NCBI GenBank assembly: GCA_001600495.1
Contig: BCKE01000009.1
Coordinates: forward strand, 222,189-286,188
Origin: Pilasporangium apinafurcum
Lineage: Eukaryota; Oomycota; Peronosporomycetes; Pythiales; Pythiaceae
Direction: 5' to 3'
Length of the DNA: 64,000 nucleotides
Shown here: piece after piece, positions 10,131-21,500 of the stretch
How the letters are laid out: every line of letters starts with the position of its first letter
Numbering within the stretch: position 1 is the stretch's first letter
Notes under the pieces: model-generated
What the model was told of the DNA's origin: nothing
Databases searched by the model: none
What the model saw: the letters and a program-made list of their open reading frames with translations, nothing else
Translations under genes and position numbers: made by a program

Positions 10131-11231
10131 ATGGGAAATCACATTGCGCAGGTCCGGCACCAGATATTCGCAGGCAATCCATCCCCGAACTCGGCCGTCT
10201 CGCAGGTCTCACAGCATCGCAAGTCGACGCTCTTCGGCGTCGTGATTACACCGCACATCTTCACTACATTTCGCAGCTTTTCGTTCGAGTGGAATCTATG
10301 CGGCAAACTCGACCCTGCGAGAACCGTAGATGTTGTCGGTGACGCAAAATTGCACCGCAAGAAGCAAAAGTACTTATTTGTAGACAAATGCACACAGTTA
10401 CGATTGAAAAGTGAGACTCGACGGCTCGCAAAGAATGAGCTCGAAATCATGCTGTACTTGTCCATGTATAGTACGACGCAGGTCGGTGCATTACACCCGA
10501 ATCTGGTGGCGTTGAAAGGCTATTTCTCCTTCAGAAATCAAGTGCACATGATCACTGAGTTCTGCGAGATGGGGAATCTCATGATCGCGTACATCAAACA
10601 AACGGCGGAAAAGGGGAAACCGCCGCCAGCGGAGCCACCACTGGTTTTACACACTGAAGCTGATGTGTGTGATGCCATGTTGCAAATCTGCTCTGGACTG
10701 CAGTTCTTACACAGCAACGGCGTTGTGCACGGCGACTTGGCGCTCAACAACATCTTTGTAACGAGTGACACGGAATACAAAATTGGCGACTTTGAGCGCG
10801 CGGTTTTTGTTGGACCAGAGAACATTCCGCAGCAACTACGTGAACCAGAGCCGTTTCGACGAGTGTATGGGGCTCCCGAGTTATACATGGCGTCATCGGG
10901 TGGTGGAAACAACAACGATGGCAATCGGTTTGTGGATTTACAGAAAGCAGACATGTGGGGATTGGGAATCGTGTTTTTGATGCTGCTCACGAAACGACCG
11001 CTCTTTGATGCTGCCGAGGAAAGCGACAAAGGTTATCAGCTCTTCCGGCGTGTTGGGCTGCAGCGATACCTGAAAGCTATGTACTTGGAGCAATCAGCAA
11101 TCTGCCCATTAACGGATGACATGGTAGCGCTGGCCCAGGGTTTGCTGACAGTGGATCCAGTGAAACGATTTAGTATTCAGGACGCATTGCAGTCCAAATG
11201 GTTTACGAATCGTGATGCAAACAGTCAATGA
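10131..11231 (+). CDS. divergent Ser/Thr protein kinase-like protein (366 aa)
   Basis: Single-exon protein with a eukaryotic protein-kinase fold from about residue 55 to 360. The start MGNHIAQV sits in a CCATGG context and leaves Gly2, so N-myristoylation is possible but weakly supported. A candidate beta-3 Lys lies in FVDKC and an alpha-C Glu in KNELEIM. The catalytic loop reads VVHGDLALNN, so Asp and Asn are kept but the usual Arg is Gly (non-RD). The metal-binding motif is DFE instead of DFG. APE is present in YGAPELYM, and DMWGLGIVFLMLLT matches subdomain IX. A glycine-rich loop is not obvious. It may be active or a pseudokinase. The same HGDL pattern occurs in the kinase-like genes at 42.4-45.3 kb. 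Confidence 0.85.
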   Translation: MGNHIAQVRHQIFAGNPSPNSAVSQVSQHRKSTLFGVVITPHIFTTFRSFSFEWNLCGKLDPARTVDVVGDAKLHRKKQKYLFVDKCTQLRLKSETRRLAKNELEIMLYLSMYSTTQVGALHPNLVALKGYFSFRNQVHMITEFCEMGNLMIAYIKQTAEKGKPPPAEPPLVLHTEADVCDAMLQICSGLQFLHSNGVVHGDLALNNIFVTSDTEYKIGDFERAVFVGPENIPQQLREPEPFRRVYGAPELYMASSGGGNNNDGNRFVDLQKADMWGLGIVFLMLLTKRPLFDAAEESDKGYQLFRRVGLQRYLKAMYLEQSAICPLTDDMVALAQGLLTVDPVKRFSIQDALQSKWFTNRDANSQ

Positions 11232-12359
11232 ACGATATGAGAAGAAGCCAACGGAGAGTGGTGGTGGGAGCTTATTATCTTCTGTAGTGCATAAACACCC
11301 ATGTGCTGTGCAATGTATTCAGATTCTGAGATATATGAGGTGTTGTTATGCCACACTAGTCACAAGTTCTTAAACTCGTGACTTCCATCAGATACGCCTG
11401 TTGAGCTTGTACTTTGATATGGAGCATGCATGATGCTTGAGCTCGTTTAATCTCGTCACCCATTGCAAGGTTTCTGTGGAAAGAAATTTCACCAAGAGCC
11501 GCATTGGGTTCATAGTTGTTTTTTATGGAAAAATTTCTTCAATGAGGAGAAATGCAAAATAAAATTAAAAAAAACTAAATAAATCGACGGCATCTGTAAC
11601 GGAAAAGAGTTTTAGGAGGAAATATTGGTGGATTTGCTCTTTTTTTGTATGTGAGTGCGCACCTAATTGTCTAAATATTTGCCAATTTTTTTTAGTTGCT
11701 GTTGTTGTTGTTGCTGTTCGCAAGAAACTGGTCCGATACATTGCAGTTGAAGCAGAAAAATAGGTAAATAAACTAAAATCAGTACTTATATGGCTTCAAA
11801 AGCAAAATTTACATAAAATTATAATACCTTTAGATATTTAATGCGCAACAGATGACTTCAATCTCTCCCAATGACAAAGGTGACGCCACCCATTGCTAGT
11901 AAACAATTTTGTATTGAGTTCAGCATATACTTGCATAGAATATGCAGCAGCAACCCAATGACATTCGGTCCCATCCACAGCTGTGTACAGATCTGTGGAT
12001 GTGTGCCTGTGTTTTCTTTGTGCACAACCGCGCGTCTCTTGGGTCGGTAGATGATCCGGTCTAGATGGTGTTTTTCTCACTTTACTCCGAAAAAACCACA
12101 GATCCGCAATTGCATGTGGATCTCTATCATCCACAACGAAAATGGGTTAACCACATCAGGTACTTGTAAAAGAAGGAGGAGATCATTCTGTAATCTGTCT
12201 CCTCTTCCTCCTCCTCCTCCTCCTCCTCCTCCTCCTCCTCGTCTCTCTTTCAGTAGGAGGCAAATCGAGGAACTCATTCTCCAATTTCTCTCCTTCCAAG
12301 AACTGGTCTGGAACCTAGAAGACCTCGACTAGAAAGAACAGATTTGCTCTTCTCCAACG
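11232..12359. other. intergenic region with microsatellites
   Basis: Contains a (GTT)n-like run near 11695-11718 and a long (CTC)n run near 12199-12240, the latter about 120 bp before the GMC-PAN start. Open frames across the CTC run give poly-Pro or poly-Gly and are artefacts. No gene is supported. Confidence 0.5.
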
Positions 12360-14978
12360 ATGCGGATTTGTCCAGCACTACGTCTAGGCTTCCTAGGCAC
12401 TGCCATCGCCGCATTCTTCTACCCCATCGTCGCACAACAAACTTACGACGTCATCATCGTCGGCAGTGGACCTGGTGGACTCGTTGCAGCCGAGTACTTG
12501 TCACGTGATCCGCAGGTATCGGTGTTGATATTAGAAGCTGGATTACCATCCTTGCGGGCCACGGGCGGTACAGACTCTCCGGATTATGCGCAAAGCAAAG
12601 GCTACACGCGGTTCGATATCCCCGGTGAGTACGACAACACGATTTACAACCCCGCCAACGAGAAATACCGCGTTGACTGGATCAATGGGCCGTACATGTG
12701 GCTCGGAAAGCTCGTTGGTGGCTGCTCATCGATTAACGCGGCGCTTTACTTTCGCCCACCGGATTCGTACGTGACCAACATGAAATGGCCATTCTCAGCG
12801 GCTCATGTGAGTGCACTGATGGATGAAAACGAGCAGACACATGGCCACACCGACCGACCGTCCAATGATGGCCAGTGGTACCTCCAAGAATCGTACCAAA
12901 TTGTCGCTCAAGCATTCGCCAACAATGGCTACGCAGAAAAGACCATCAACGACCCTGCTGCTCGGAATGCCAAGAGTAAAACCTATGGTCATGCACCGTA
13001 CACGGTCAAGAGTGGCTTTCGTGATACGCCCGCAAATGCGTTTTGGACGAAAATGAAGTCAAGATCTAACGTCAAGCTTGTGACATCGGCCATGGTCAAC
13101 TACATCAAGCAGTTTGGTGGCAAAGCCACTGGTGTAGTCTACAATTCCAACATTGATGTGTCGTTGACAGCACGTGGTGCAATTATCATGGCTGCAGGTG
13201 CACTCAGCACCCCAAAGGTGCTCATTCAGAGTGGTATCGGTCCAAATGATCAACTCAGCATGCTCAACAATCGGGCTGATTTCCCTGGCATCCAGAAATC
13301 CCAGGGCGGTTGGGTGCTGAATAATAACGTTGGCAAGAATTTGTTTGATACCAACGTCGTGTTTGCGTCATTCTCGCATCCCAACATGAAATCTTTCCAG
13401 TACAAGAACCGTCCGTCATGGGCTATTGATCAGTATATGAACCAGGGGCAAATCGGTGGATGGGCAAGCTTTGGACCAACTCTCATTGGATACGAGAGCT
13501 ACGCCGTCAATGGGCGAATGTACGACTTCCAGACAACCGTGCTGACCAATGGCTTTGGCAGTTTCTACCAAAATTCGAACGCCTTCACGACGTCTCTTTA
13601 TGTGAACAACCCCGAAGCCCGCGACTACTCATCGTTCGGCGCTGATGGCAAGTGGAATGGATTCACGCAGGGCTCGCTCTACTTCGGTACGGCCAATGAC
13701 AAAGCTGCAATGCAATCGTATGCCAGCAAAGTCGTCACAATGCTGCAGCAGAACGGCGCAACTTTTCTGTCAGCGGCCAACGGACAAAGCGTCCCTGATT
13801 GGGTCAGTACACAGGGCGGACTGATTACGCACCACTTTGGGGGTAGCTGCTACGCATCGTTGGATACGAGTGACTCCAAGCGATGTGCTGATGCGAATCT
13901 GAAGATATTGGGCACTAATAACGTCTTTATCGCTGATGGGTCAGCCATGCGTGATGGTACCGTCAATCCCTATGGCTTTATCATGTACATTGGCCGCGAA
14001 ACAGCAGGTCAAGTCAAAGAATTCCTTGGCTCTGCGCCACCTCAATCGACATGTACGATTGAAAATGGCGTCGACTACGTCGGCAACGACATTGGAAATG
14101 CAGGAAGCTCCAGTGCTGAAGGATGCTGCACGATCTGTCAGGCTCGCAGTGGCTGTAATGCCTACTCATGGACCAACTACAACGGCGGTACATGCTGGTT
14201 GAAGAGTGCTAAAGGTACCACGAAAGCGGACTCAAATGTTCGCTCAGCTACACTCACCACGCCATCGACACCGACGCCAACACCAACTCCAACTCCAACA
14301 CCGACTCCGACACCACCGCCATCCACCTGTACGATTGAAAACGATGTCGACTATATTGGCAACGATCTCGCCAGTGCACTTAGCACAACTGCAGAAGGTT
14401 GCTGTACAATCTGCAAGAGTCGTTCTGGTTGCAATGCCTTCACATGGACCAACTACAATGAAGGAACTTGTTGGCTCAAGACCGCGAAAACGGCAACGCA
14501 GGCAAAATCTGGAGCACGATCTTCGTTAGTCAACTCGTCACCATCGACTGGATGCGCAGCTATTGAAGAGAACACAGACTATACGGGCAATGACATCGCG
14601 AACGCTGCCAGCACCACTGCCGAAGGATGCTGTGCTATCTGCGCTGGCCGATCGGGCTGTGGTGCATATACCTGGACGAATTACAATAGTGGTACGTGTT
14701 GGCTCAAGAGCGGCAAAGGTGCCACCAAGACATCTACGGGTGTACGATCTGCAGTTCTCAATTCTGCCAGTTGTACGCTGGTCAACAACACTGACTACTA
14801 CGGCAACGACCTTGCGAGTGCTGCCAGCCCCACCGCTAATGGCTGCTGTGCGATTTGCAGAGCTCGTTCCGGTTGCAAAGCGTTCACCTGGACCGACCAA
14901 AGCGGCGGCACATGCTGGCTCAAGACGATACAAGGCACAAGCGTTGCCAAGGCTGGTGCTGTCGCTGGTACCATCTAA
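12360..14978 (+). CDS. secreted GMC oxidoreductase fused to four PAN/Apple repeats (872 aa)
   Basis: FAD-dependent glucose-methanol-choline oxidoreductase, closest in feel to cellobiose-dehydrogenase-type flavodomains, with a C-terminal binding module. An N-terminal signal peptide (residues 1 to ~25, ending IVAQ) precedes the Rossmann FAD motif DVIIVGSGPGG and VLILEAG. LVGGCSSINAALYFRP is the second GMC signature region. The C-terminal catalytic block has THHFGGSCYASLD and NPYGFIMYIGRETA, placing His and Asn at the expected active-site positions. From about residue 563 come four PAN_4-type repeats of ~70 residues, each with DY(V/I/T/Y)GNDI/L, GCC-x-IC, SGC-x-A(F/Y)TWT and GTCWLK. A (PT)n linker separates repeats 1 and 2. 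PAN modules bind carbohydrate or protein, so the enzyme is probably tethered to a polysaccharide or host surface (inference). No intron. Confidence 0.93.
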   Translation: MRICPALRLGFLGTAIAAFFYPIVAQQTYDVIIVGSGPGGLVAAEYLSRDPQVSVLILEAGLPSLRATGGTDSPDYAQSKGYTRFDIPGEYDNTIYNPANEKYRVDWINGPYMWLGKLVGGCSSINAALYFRPPDSYVTNMKWPFSAAHVSALMDENEQTHGHTDRPSNDGQWYLQESYQIVAQAFANNGYAEKTINDPAARNAKSKTYGHAPYTVKSGFRDTPANAFWTKMKSRSNVKLVTSAMVNYIKQFGGKATGVVYNSNIDVSLTARGAIIMAAGALSTPKVLIQSGIGPNDQLSMLNNRADFPGIQKSQGGWVLNNNVGKNLFDTNVVFASFSHPNMKSFQYKNRPSWAIDQYMNQGQIGGWASFGPTLIGYESYAVNGRMYDFQTTVLTNGFGSFYQNSNAFTTSLYVNNPEARDYSSFGADGKWNGFTQGSLYFGTANDKAAMQSYASKVVTMLQQNGATFLSAANGQSVPDWVSTQGGLITHHFGGSCYASLDTSDSKRCADANLKILGTNNVFIADGSAMRDGTVNPYGFIMYIGRETAGQVKEFLGSAPPQSTCTIENGVDYVGNDIGNAGSSSAEGCCTICQARSGCNAYSWTNYNGGTCWLKSAKGTTKADSNVRSATLTTPSTPTPTPTPTPTPTPTPPPSTCTIENDVDYIGNDLASALSTTAEGCCTICKSRSGCNAFTWTNYNEGTCWLKTAKTATQAKSGARSSLVNSSPSTGCAAIEENTDYTGNDIANAASTTAEGCCAICAGRSGCGAYTWTNYNSGTCWLKSGKGATKTSTGVRSAVLNSASCTLVNNTDYYGNDLASAASPTANGCCAICRARSGCKAFTWTDQSGGTCWLKTIQGTSVAKAGAVAGTI

Positions 14979-15552
14979 CGTGCATCAGCACGATCCGATT
15001 TGATTTCTACTTATACCTGTTACATGGATGACCATCGATTGTGAACGTCCGTAGAAACAGAATGAGTATCTCCCTTACTTGCAAATAGTCAGAAAGTAAC
15101 AAAGAAGTACCAATTTATTGTCATGTTTATTTTTGCCATCGTTGTCGTTTTGATCATATTGAGTGATTCGTGCTTCTTTGCTATGAATCTATGATTTTCC
15201 GCGACCGCATAAGAGATGTATCTGGCCATCATATCCAGTGCAATAGTGCAGATTCAACGCCACATTTAGATACCAAACTAAAACAAAATAACAATGAGAA
15301 TCACTTTGTTTGCTTCAAGTCTCTTTGCAAATTCACACGCTTGAAGGTTTCACCACAAGTTTAAGATGACGTTGCAGTAGTGAGGAATAACATCACAGTA
15401 AAACGACATTCTCACATTCTTAGTTATCCATACAAAACTACTGCGCTTCAAAACGGGAGCATTTCAAAAAAATTACGGACTCGACGCGGCCACTTCGGCA
15501 ACGGATAATTCCACATTTACTTTTCTTCTACAACAACACCCACTGTCGTCGT
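14979..15552. other. intergenic region between convergent genes
   Basis: AT-rich space between the GMC-PAN stop and the 3' end of the giant minus-strand gene. No gene, repeat or RNA is seen. Confidence 0.5.
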
Positions 15553-18500
15553 TTAATCGTCTTCACGTTCTTCAATCACTTGTTCTTCTGTTGTCGTTGT
15601 AATCACTTCTTCATTTCCCACAACAACCTCTTTTTCAGTGGTCGTCGTTACTATTTCTTCATGTTCAATAACCACTTCTTCTACCAACTTGTCTTCTTCC
15701 TTCGTCACAATATCCTCCACATCTGCATACCCTTCCGCTGTCACAACAGAAACTTGCTCTGTGATGTTGGCAACGCCCAGTGCTACTACTGGCGTTGCTG
15801 TAGCACCATTAGATATTTCGGAGGCAACTGAGCTAGAGGTAGAGACAGCACGATTCTTCTTTCGTGCCGCTCGGATTGCTGCTGCTTTGTCCTTTCGTAC
15901 AGATTTCTCGTCCTCACCGCTGCTTCTTGCCTCGTTAGGTCCCAGTTCGCTTCGAAACTCTGTTTCCTGGGAGACCCATGCCTTCTGCTGTTTCTGTGAA
16001 AAAAAACTCCGCAACTCCTGTTGTCGCCGTTCTGACTTCAGTGAATTTTCGTGTTCCAACCTTTTCCGTCGTTCTTGTTGCTCTTGAAGTTTCTTCGCAA
16101 ATGCTGGAGTTTGCATGTAATTCATGTATCGTGGTTCGATACCTTCGTACAATTTGTTGTGCGCGCTCATTGGAAGTGCATTCGCGAATGGGTCGCTGGA
16201 ATCGGATGATGACGAAGAGCGACTGCTGCCACGATTTTCGACGTCGTCACGCGTTGTGATGGACGCTTTTTTGCCACCAAAGCTCAATCTTCGACTAACT
16301 GAACCGCTGACTTTACTCAACCCTGTAAGGCTTTTTCGGCGATCGCCATCGGGGGAGCCGGTATTCGTATCACGAGGCTTCATTGGCGTTTTCTTTGTCG
16401 CCGATCCAGAGGAAGATGTAGACGCTGAACGCTTCAATGCCGGCATAGTATCTAGGTGCTCAGTATTATCTGTTGCCTTCTTCGCTGCAAAAGAAGCAGT
16501 TGGAGCCATAATGGATGATCGTTTGTGTGGAACCGGAGTGGTTGGTACAAAAGGAGCCGTTGTCGCTGACGCCGCTATGACCGTTTTCTCAACACGATCA
16601 ACACCCAGTTTCGCTGCAGATGATGCCGTTGGAGCCGTGATGGACGATCGTTTATGTGGAACTGGGGTAGTCGGAATAAATGGTGCTGTTGGTGACGCTG
16701 GTGCAGTCCCTTTCTCCCCACGTTCAACGCCCAGTTTCGCTACAGAGGAGGCTGTCGGTGCGGTAATCGACGATCTCTTATGTGGTACTGGTGTTGTAGG
16801 CACAAACGGGGCGGCCGGTGACGCTGGTGCAGTAGACTTTTCCACGCGGTCGACGCCTACTTTCGCGACAGACGATGCCGTCGGTGCAGTAATAGACGAG
16901 CGTTTGTGGGGAACAGGAGTTGTCGGCGTGAAAGACGACGGTGGTGACGATGGACTGGACTGCTCTGTGCTCCCAACGCCCTTCTTAGCCGCTGATGATG
17001 CAGTTGGTGCTGTGATCGATGATCGTTTGTGAGGAACTGGTACTGTTGGGACAAACGGTACCGACGAAGTTGATTGTTCCGAGCGGCCAGCAGTCTTTTT
17101 CGCTACAGGAGAGGCAGTTGGAGTCGCTTTTTTTACTTTTGGCGTAGTCGCTACAGACAGTGATTTGGCGGTAGATGTTGCAGGAGATCCGCGGGGCTTG
17201 GTATCACCCACCTTCTGTGCACTCGATGATGTGTGTCGAACGGTGACATCTGCCTTTGTACTGTGACGTGGAGGGGTGACAACTGAATCGACACCATTAT
17301 ATTGCACTTCCTGCTCAATGGTAACCACACTTAGTCTATCTTCAGTCATATGGTCGGTACCAACATCAATTACCTTAGGTGATTTTTTCGTAGCAGGACT
17401 TGCGGAGGAACCTCGAGCGTTTCCATCTGTGCGCCGAACCGAATAATCACTACCTCTTGGCTTCCGGCCAGGAGTGGAGTCAGGCGATGCCTCTGTTTGC
17501 TGCAAAACGTCGAAATCATCTTCACCATCTGTCGACAACCGCTCGCCAACGACGACCGTGTCTTCTGTTTCAATCGTGTGGTCATCCTCCATTACAAAAG
17601 ATCTCTCAGTTGTGAGAATGCGTCGGTTTTTCACGTCGTCGCTTGACTTAGGCTCATTCTCTACTGCCACAGAGCTTTTCACACCAGCAGATGTTTCGTC
17701 GGTATGGCCATTAAGTTCAGCATCCTTTACAGCAGTAAGAACATCTTCATGGTTTTCTACACCTGAAGTCACCACCTCATAAACGACGCCCTGCTCACCA
17801 CGTTTAGATACTTCTTCGGAAGTTGCATCCATCACTTCTGCTGTGACAACGACTTCTGTATCTTCGTGAACCTCTTCAGTCACGATAGTCGTGTTTTCTT
17901 CTGTCGTGACGATAGTATCATCATTCACTTCCTCTGTTACCTTTTGCGTCTCTTCACTGGTGACTACGACTTCTTCAGTATGTTTTTCAGCGTCTTCATA
18001 TTCCACGTTAGTCACAATGCTCTTCTCCACTGTAGTGACAACCACTTCGTCAGAATCTTCAGTTGTGTTTTCTTTGGTTGCGATAGTAATCTCTTCCGTA
18101 ACAGCCAGAACTTGTTCACTGTCATCTGGCTCTTCTTCGACAACAAATTCAGTAACCACTTTCTTGGTTTCCGTAGTAACCACGACTTCTGTGACTTCAT
18201 CAGTTGCGCTTATGTGCGTTTCATCATCCACAACAGTCACCGCGTTCTGCCCAGCCTCGTCCGTAGTTACATGTTTCGTCACACTTTCGGAAACGTCAGA
18301 TTTGTCTTTAACGTTAATCTCATCCTCCGTCTTGTTTATCACTTTCAAGTTGTTGACTTCGTGAGTTGATTCGATTTTTTCATTTTCAAAGACGCTAGTC
18401 ACTTCGGAATCAATTTCGATGTTCGTCTCACTTTTCTCTGCAAACCCGGATTCCTTGATATCTTCAATTACATTTTCATGTCCAATTTCAGTTGCAGTGC

Positions 18501-21500
18501 TAATATTATTTGTAGCAACTACAACTTCGCCGTCTTCCTCACTTATACTCTTGAATTTGTGCACATCTTCCGTCAAGACAGTAATTGACTCGGATTTGAC
18601 GTCAACCTCCGTCTCTGATTCCACGACGGCGTCTTCACTCGCTTCTGTAACTTTTTCATACACAGCTTCACTGGAAGAATTCGTCCCATTGGTAGTGACC
18701 AATATTGCTTCATCTTTTTCGGCAGTAACCACATACGCGTTGTCACTCACAACTGTGGTCACTTCGGACGTAACCTCGATATCCTCGACCAGTAAAAGAG
18801 TGTTTTGTTGATCTGCTTCGATTGGAGCACCACCCTCGCCGATGAAAGGCACGGTATTCGATTGCTCCAAATTTTCACTTAAGGTTACGTGTTCATCAAC
18901 AGACGCTACCGTAGACACTTCAGTTGCAACCTTGACCGCCTGTAGTTCGGAACGAATAACTTCGTGCACAGTTTCCGCTAAGGTGGTTTCATCGATGGAT
19001 GGCAAGCCATCTGCATCCAATACACTTTCGTTTAAATCGACACTAGTATCATCACCACCAACTGCGGCCACGTCGAAAGTAACCTCGGTATTCGTTTCAC
19101 TTTCCACTGTGACTTCCGTGATCGCATCAGCTTCCACTATAACGCTATCTTCTGTAGCAGAAGCTTCAGTTACTGTCTCATTTTCATTGTTTTCGAGAAT
19201 TTCTTCAACAGCAACATCCACCTTTGCGATAGTAGCCACGACATCTTCAGCCACTGCCCGTTCACTTTCGTGAACAACTTTAGTAATTGGCGTGGCATCT
19301 TTTTCGTCTTCACTAGTCTGCTCGTGGACCACTTCAGTCACGGCATTTGTCTTTTCGGTAGTGATAACAACGACTTCGGACGATTCTTCCGGTTTGCTTT
19401 CACTAGTCACATCGTTTTCCTGACTGATGTCAAGGGTTTCCTGTGTATTCCCGTTTGTGTGCTCATATAACTCTTCAGTCACAATCTGTGTTTCTTCAAC
19501 AGCGACCACGACATTTCCCGACGATTCTTCCAATGCAACTTCACTTAACACGTTTTTGTTGTTGTCAGTGTTAGTGGCTTCTGTCGCACTTCCATCAACA
19601 TGTTCGATCGACTCATCAGTCTCAACATTTGTTTTCACGACATCTTCATATGCGTCATCGATCACAACCTTGTTCACCACGTTCTTTTCTTCAGTAACAA
19701 TAACGACTTCCTCTGAATCTCCATTTACATGCTCTTGCACTTCTTCGGTCACAATGTTTGTCTCTTCGGTGGAGACTATGACCTGCTCATTGTCTTCCTC
19801 AACTTCCATCACTGCTGTTTCTTCCGAAACGACTGTCTTCTCTTCCGTAGTAACCACAATTTTTTCTGCGTCCTCGCTAACGTGTTCATGAACTTCTTCA
19901 GAAGCGATGATCGTGTCTTGGGTCGAGGCTATGACTTGTTCGGCGTCTTTTGTGACTTCTACGACAGGCGTTTCTTCCTTTACCACACTCGTCTCATTCG
20001 TGGTAATTAAGGTTTCCTCTGCATCTTCGTCTACGTGCTCGTGGACTTGTTCGGATGTGGCAATCACCTTTTCTCTGGAAACTATGACTTGCTCATTGCT
20101 ATCTCCAGCGTCCACAACTATTGTTTCCTCAATTGCGTCGATCTCCTCTGCTCGCGTAGCCACGACTTCCGCTGCGTCTTCGCTTACGCGATGATTGAGC
20201 TGCTCAGACGTGACGATTGTTTCTTCGGTAGAGGATATGACTCGGTTGGTATCCTCCGTTGCTTCCACGAGCGTTGCTTCGTTGGTTACGACGCTCTTTT
20301 CTTCCGTAGTAACAGAGACATTATCAACTTCGTATGCTGTGAGGCTTGCTTTTTCAGCGGAAACGACGACTTCGGTGTCAACCTCCGTCACATTTGAGCT
20401 TTCATCGTGTTCAGTGACTTTCACAGTGGTATTTGTCTCTCCTTGAGCGTCACTGGCATTCACTGTTTCTTCAACGATATGATCGCTGCGCTTTGATTTC
20501 TTCTCTTCAGCTGCTGCAGCCTCAAGTTTCTGCTGCTCTGTAAGTGCATCATACTTTTGTTTTTCTGCGCCAACACGGATGCTACGTTCGGTCGGGAAAA
20601 AACTCCGCACTGTTCGGAAGCGAAGGTCATCCAAGGATTGTTCCTGCTTTGCTTCAAAACGACTAGCTAGACCTTTTACGCCACCACGTTGCTTGGTGGA
20701 AGGTTCACGTACTACACCACTTGACTCACTAGCACTATTACCAACCGCCTCAGCTTCGGAAGTCTTGTCAGTTGTAGCTTCCTCGCCAGTTGAGAAGAAA
20801 TCTCGCACTGTACGGAATTTTAGATTATCCAACGACTTATCCTGCTGTTCCGATTGAGCCTCAAATTTCTTCTTCTCTGCGCCAACCCGAATACTTGGCT
20901 CTTCAGCTGTTGGGAAAAAGTCTCTGACTGTACGGAACGAAAGATTGTCAAGAGATTTCTCCGGTTTCATCTCAAAGCGACTGGCGATGTTCTTCACCGG
21001 AACCTTCTCTTTTACGTCTTGTTCATCGACGTGTGCCTCCGTTGTTTGTTTCGTTGAGACTGTTGCAATTGCTGCCGTTTCTTTGACCTTGTGCTGTTCC
21101 ACAAGAGTGTCATATTTCTGCTTTTCAGCACTAACATGAATACTTTTCTCCTCAGGAAAGAAATCTCGCACAGTCCGGAACTTGAGTTTGTCCAACGATT
21201 CCTCTTCTTTAACTTCGAACTTGTGCGCAATCTTCTTCACAGGCGTGTTATCCTTGGAAACGACAACTCGCTCTGTCTCCTTCGACTTCTGTTGTACAGC
21301 AAGTGTATCATATTTTTGTTTTTCCGCCCCAACGTGAACACTCTTTTCTTCTGGAAAGAAGTCACGGACCGTCCGAAATTTGAGTTTATCCAGTGATTGC
21401 TCTTCCTGGACTTCAAACTTTTGCGCAATCTTCTTCACAGGGGTATTGTCTTTAGCAACAACTCGTTCCAACTCCTTCGCTTTTTGTTGTTGCTCAGATG

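Noticed and set aside
12051-12332. Frame encoding poly-Pro (and poly-Gly on the other strand)
   Set aside because: It is produced by the (CTC)n microsatellite.
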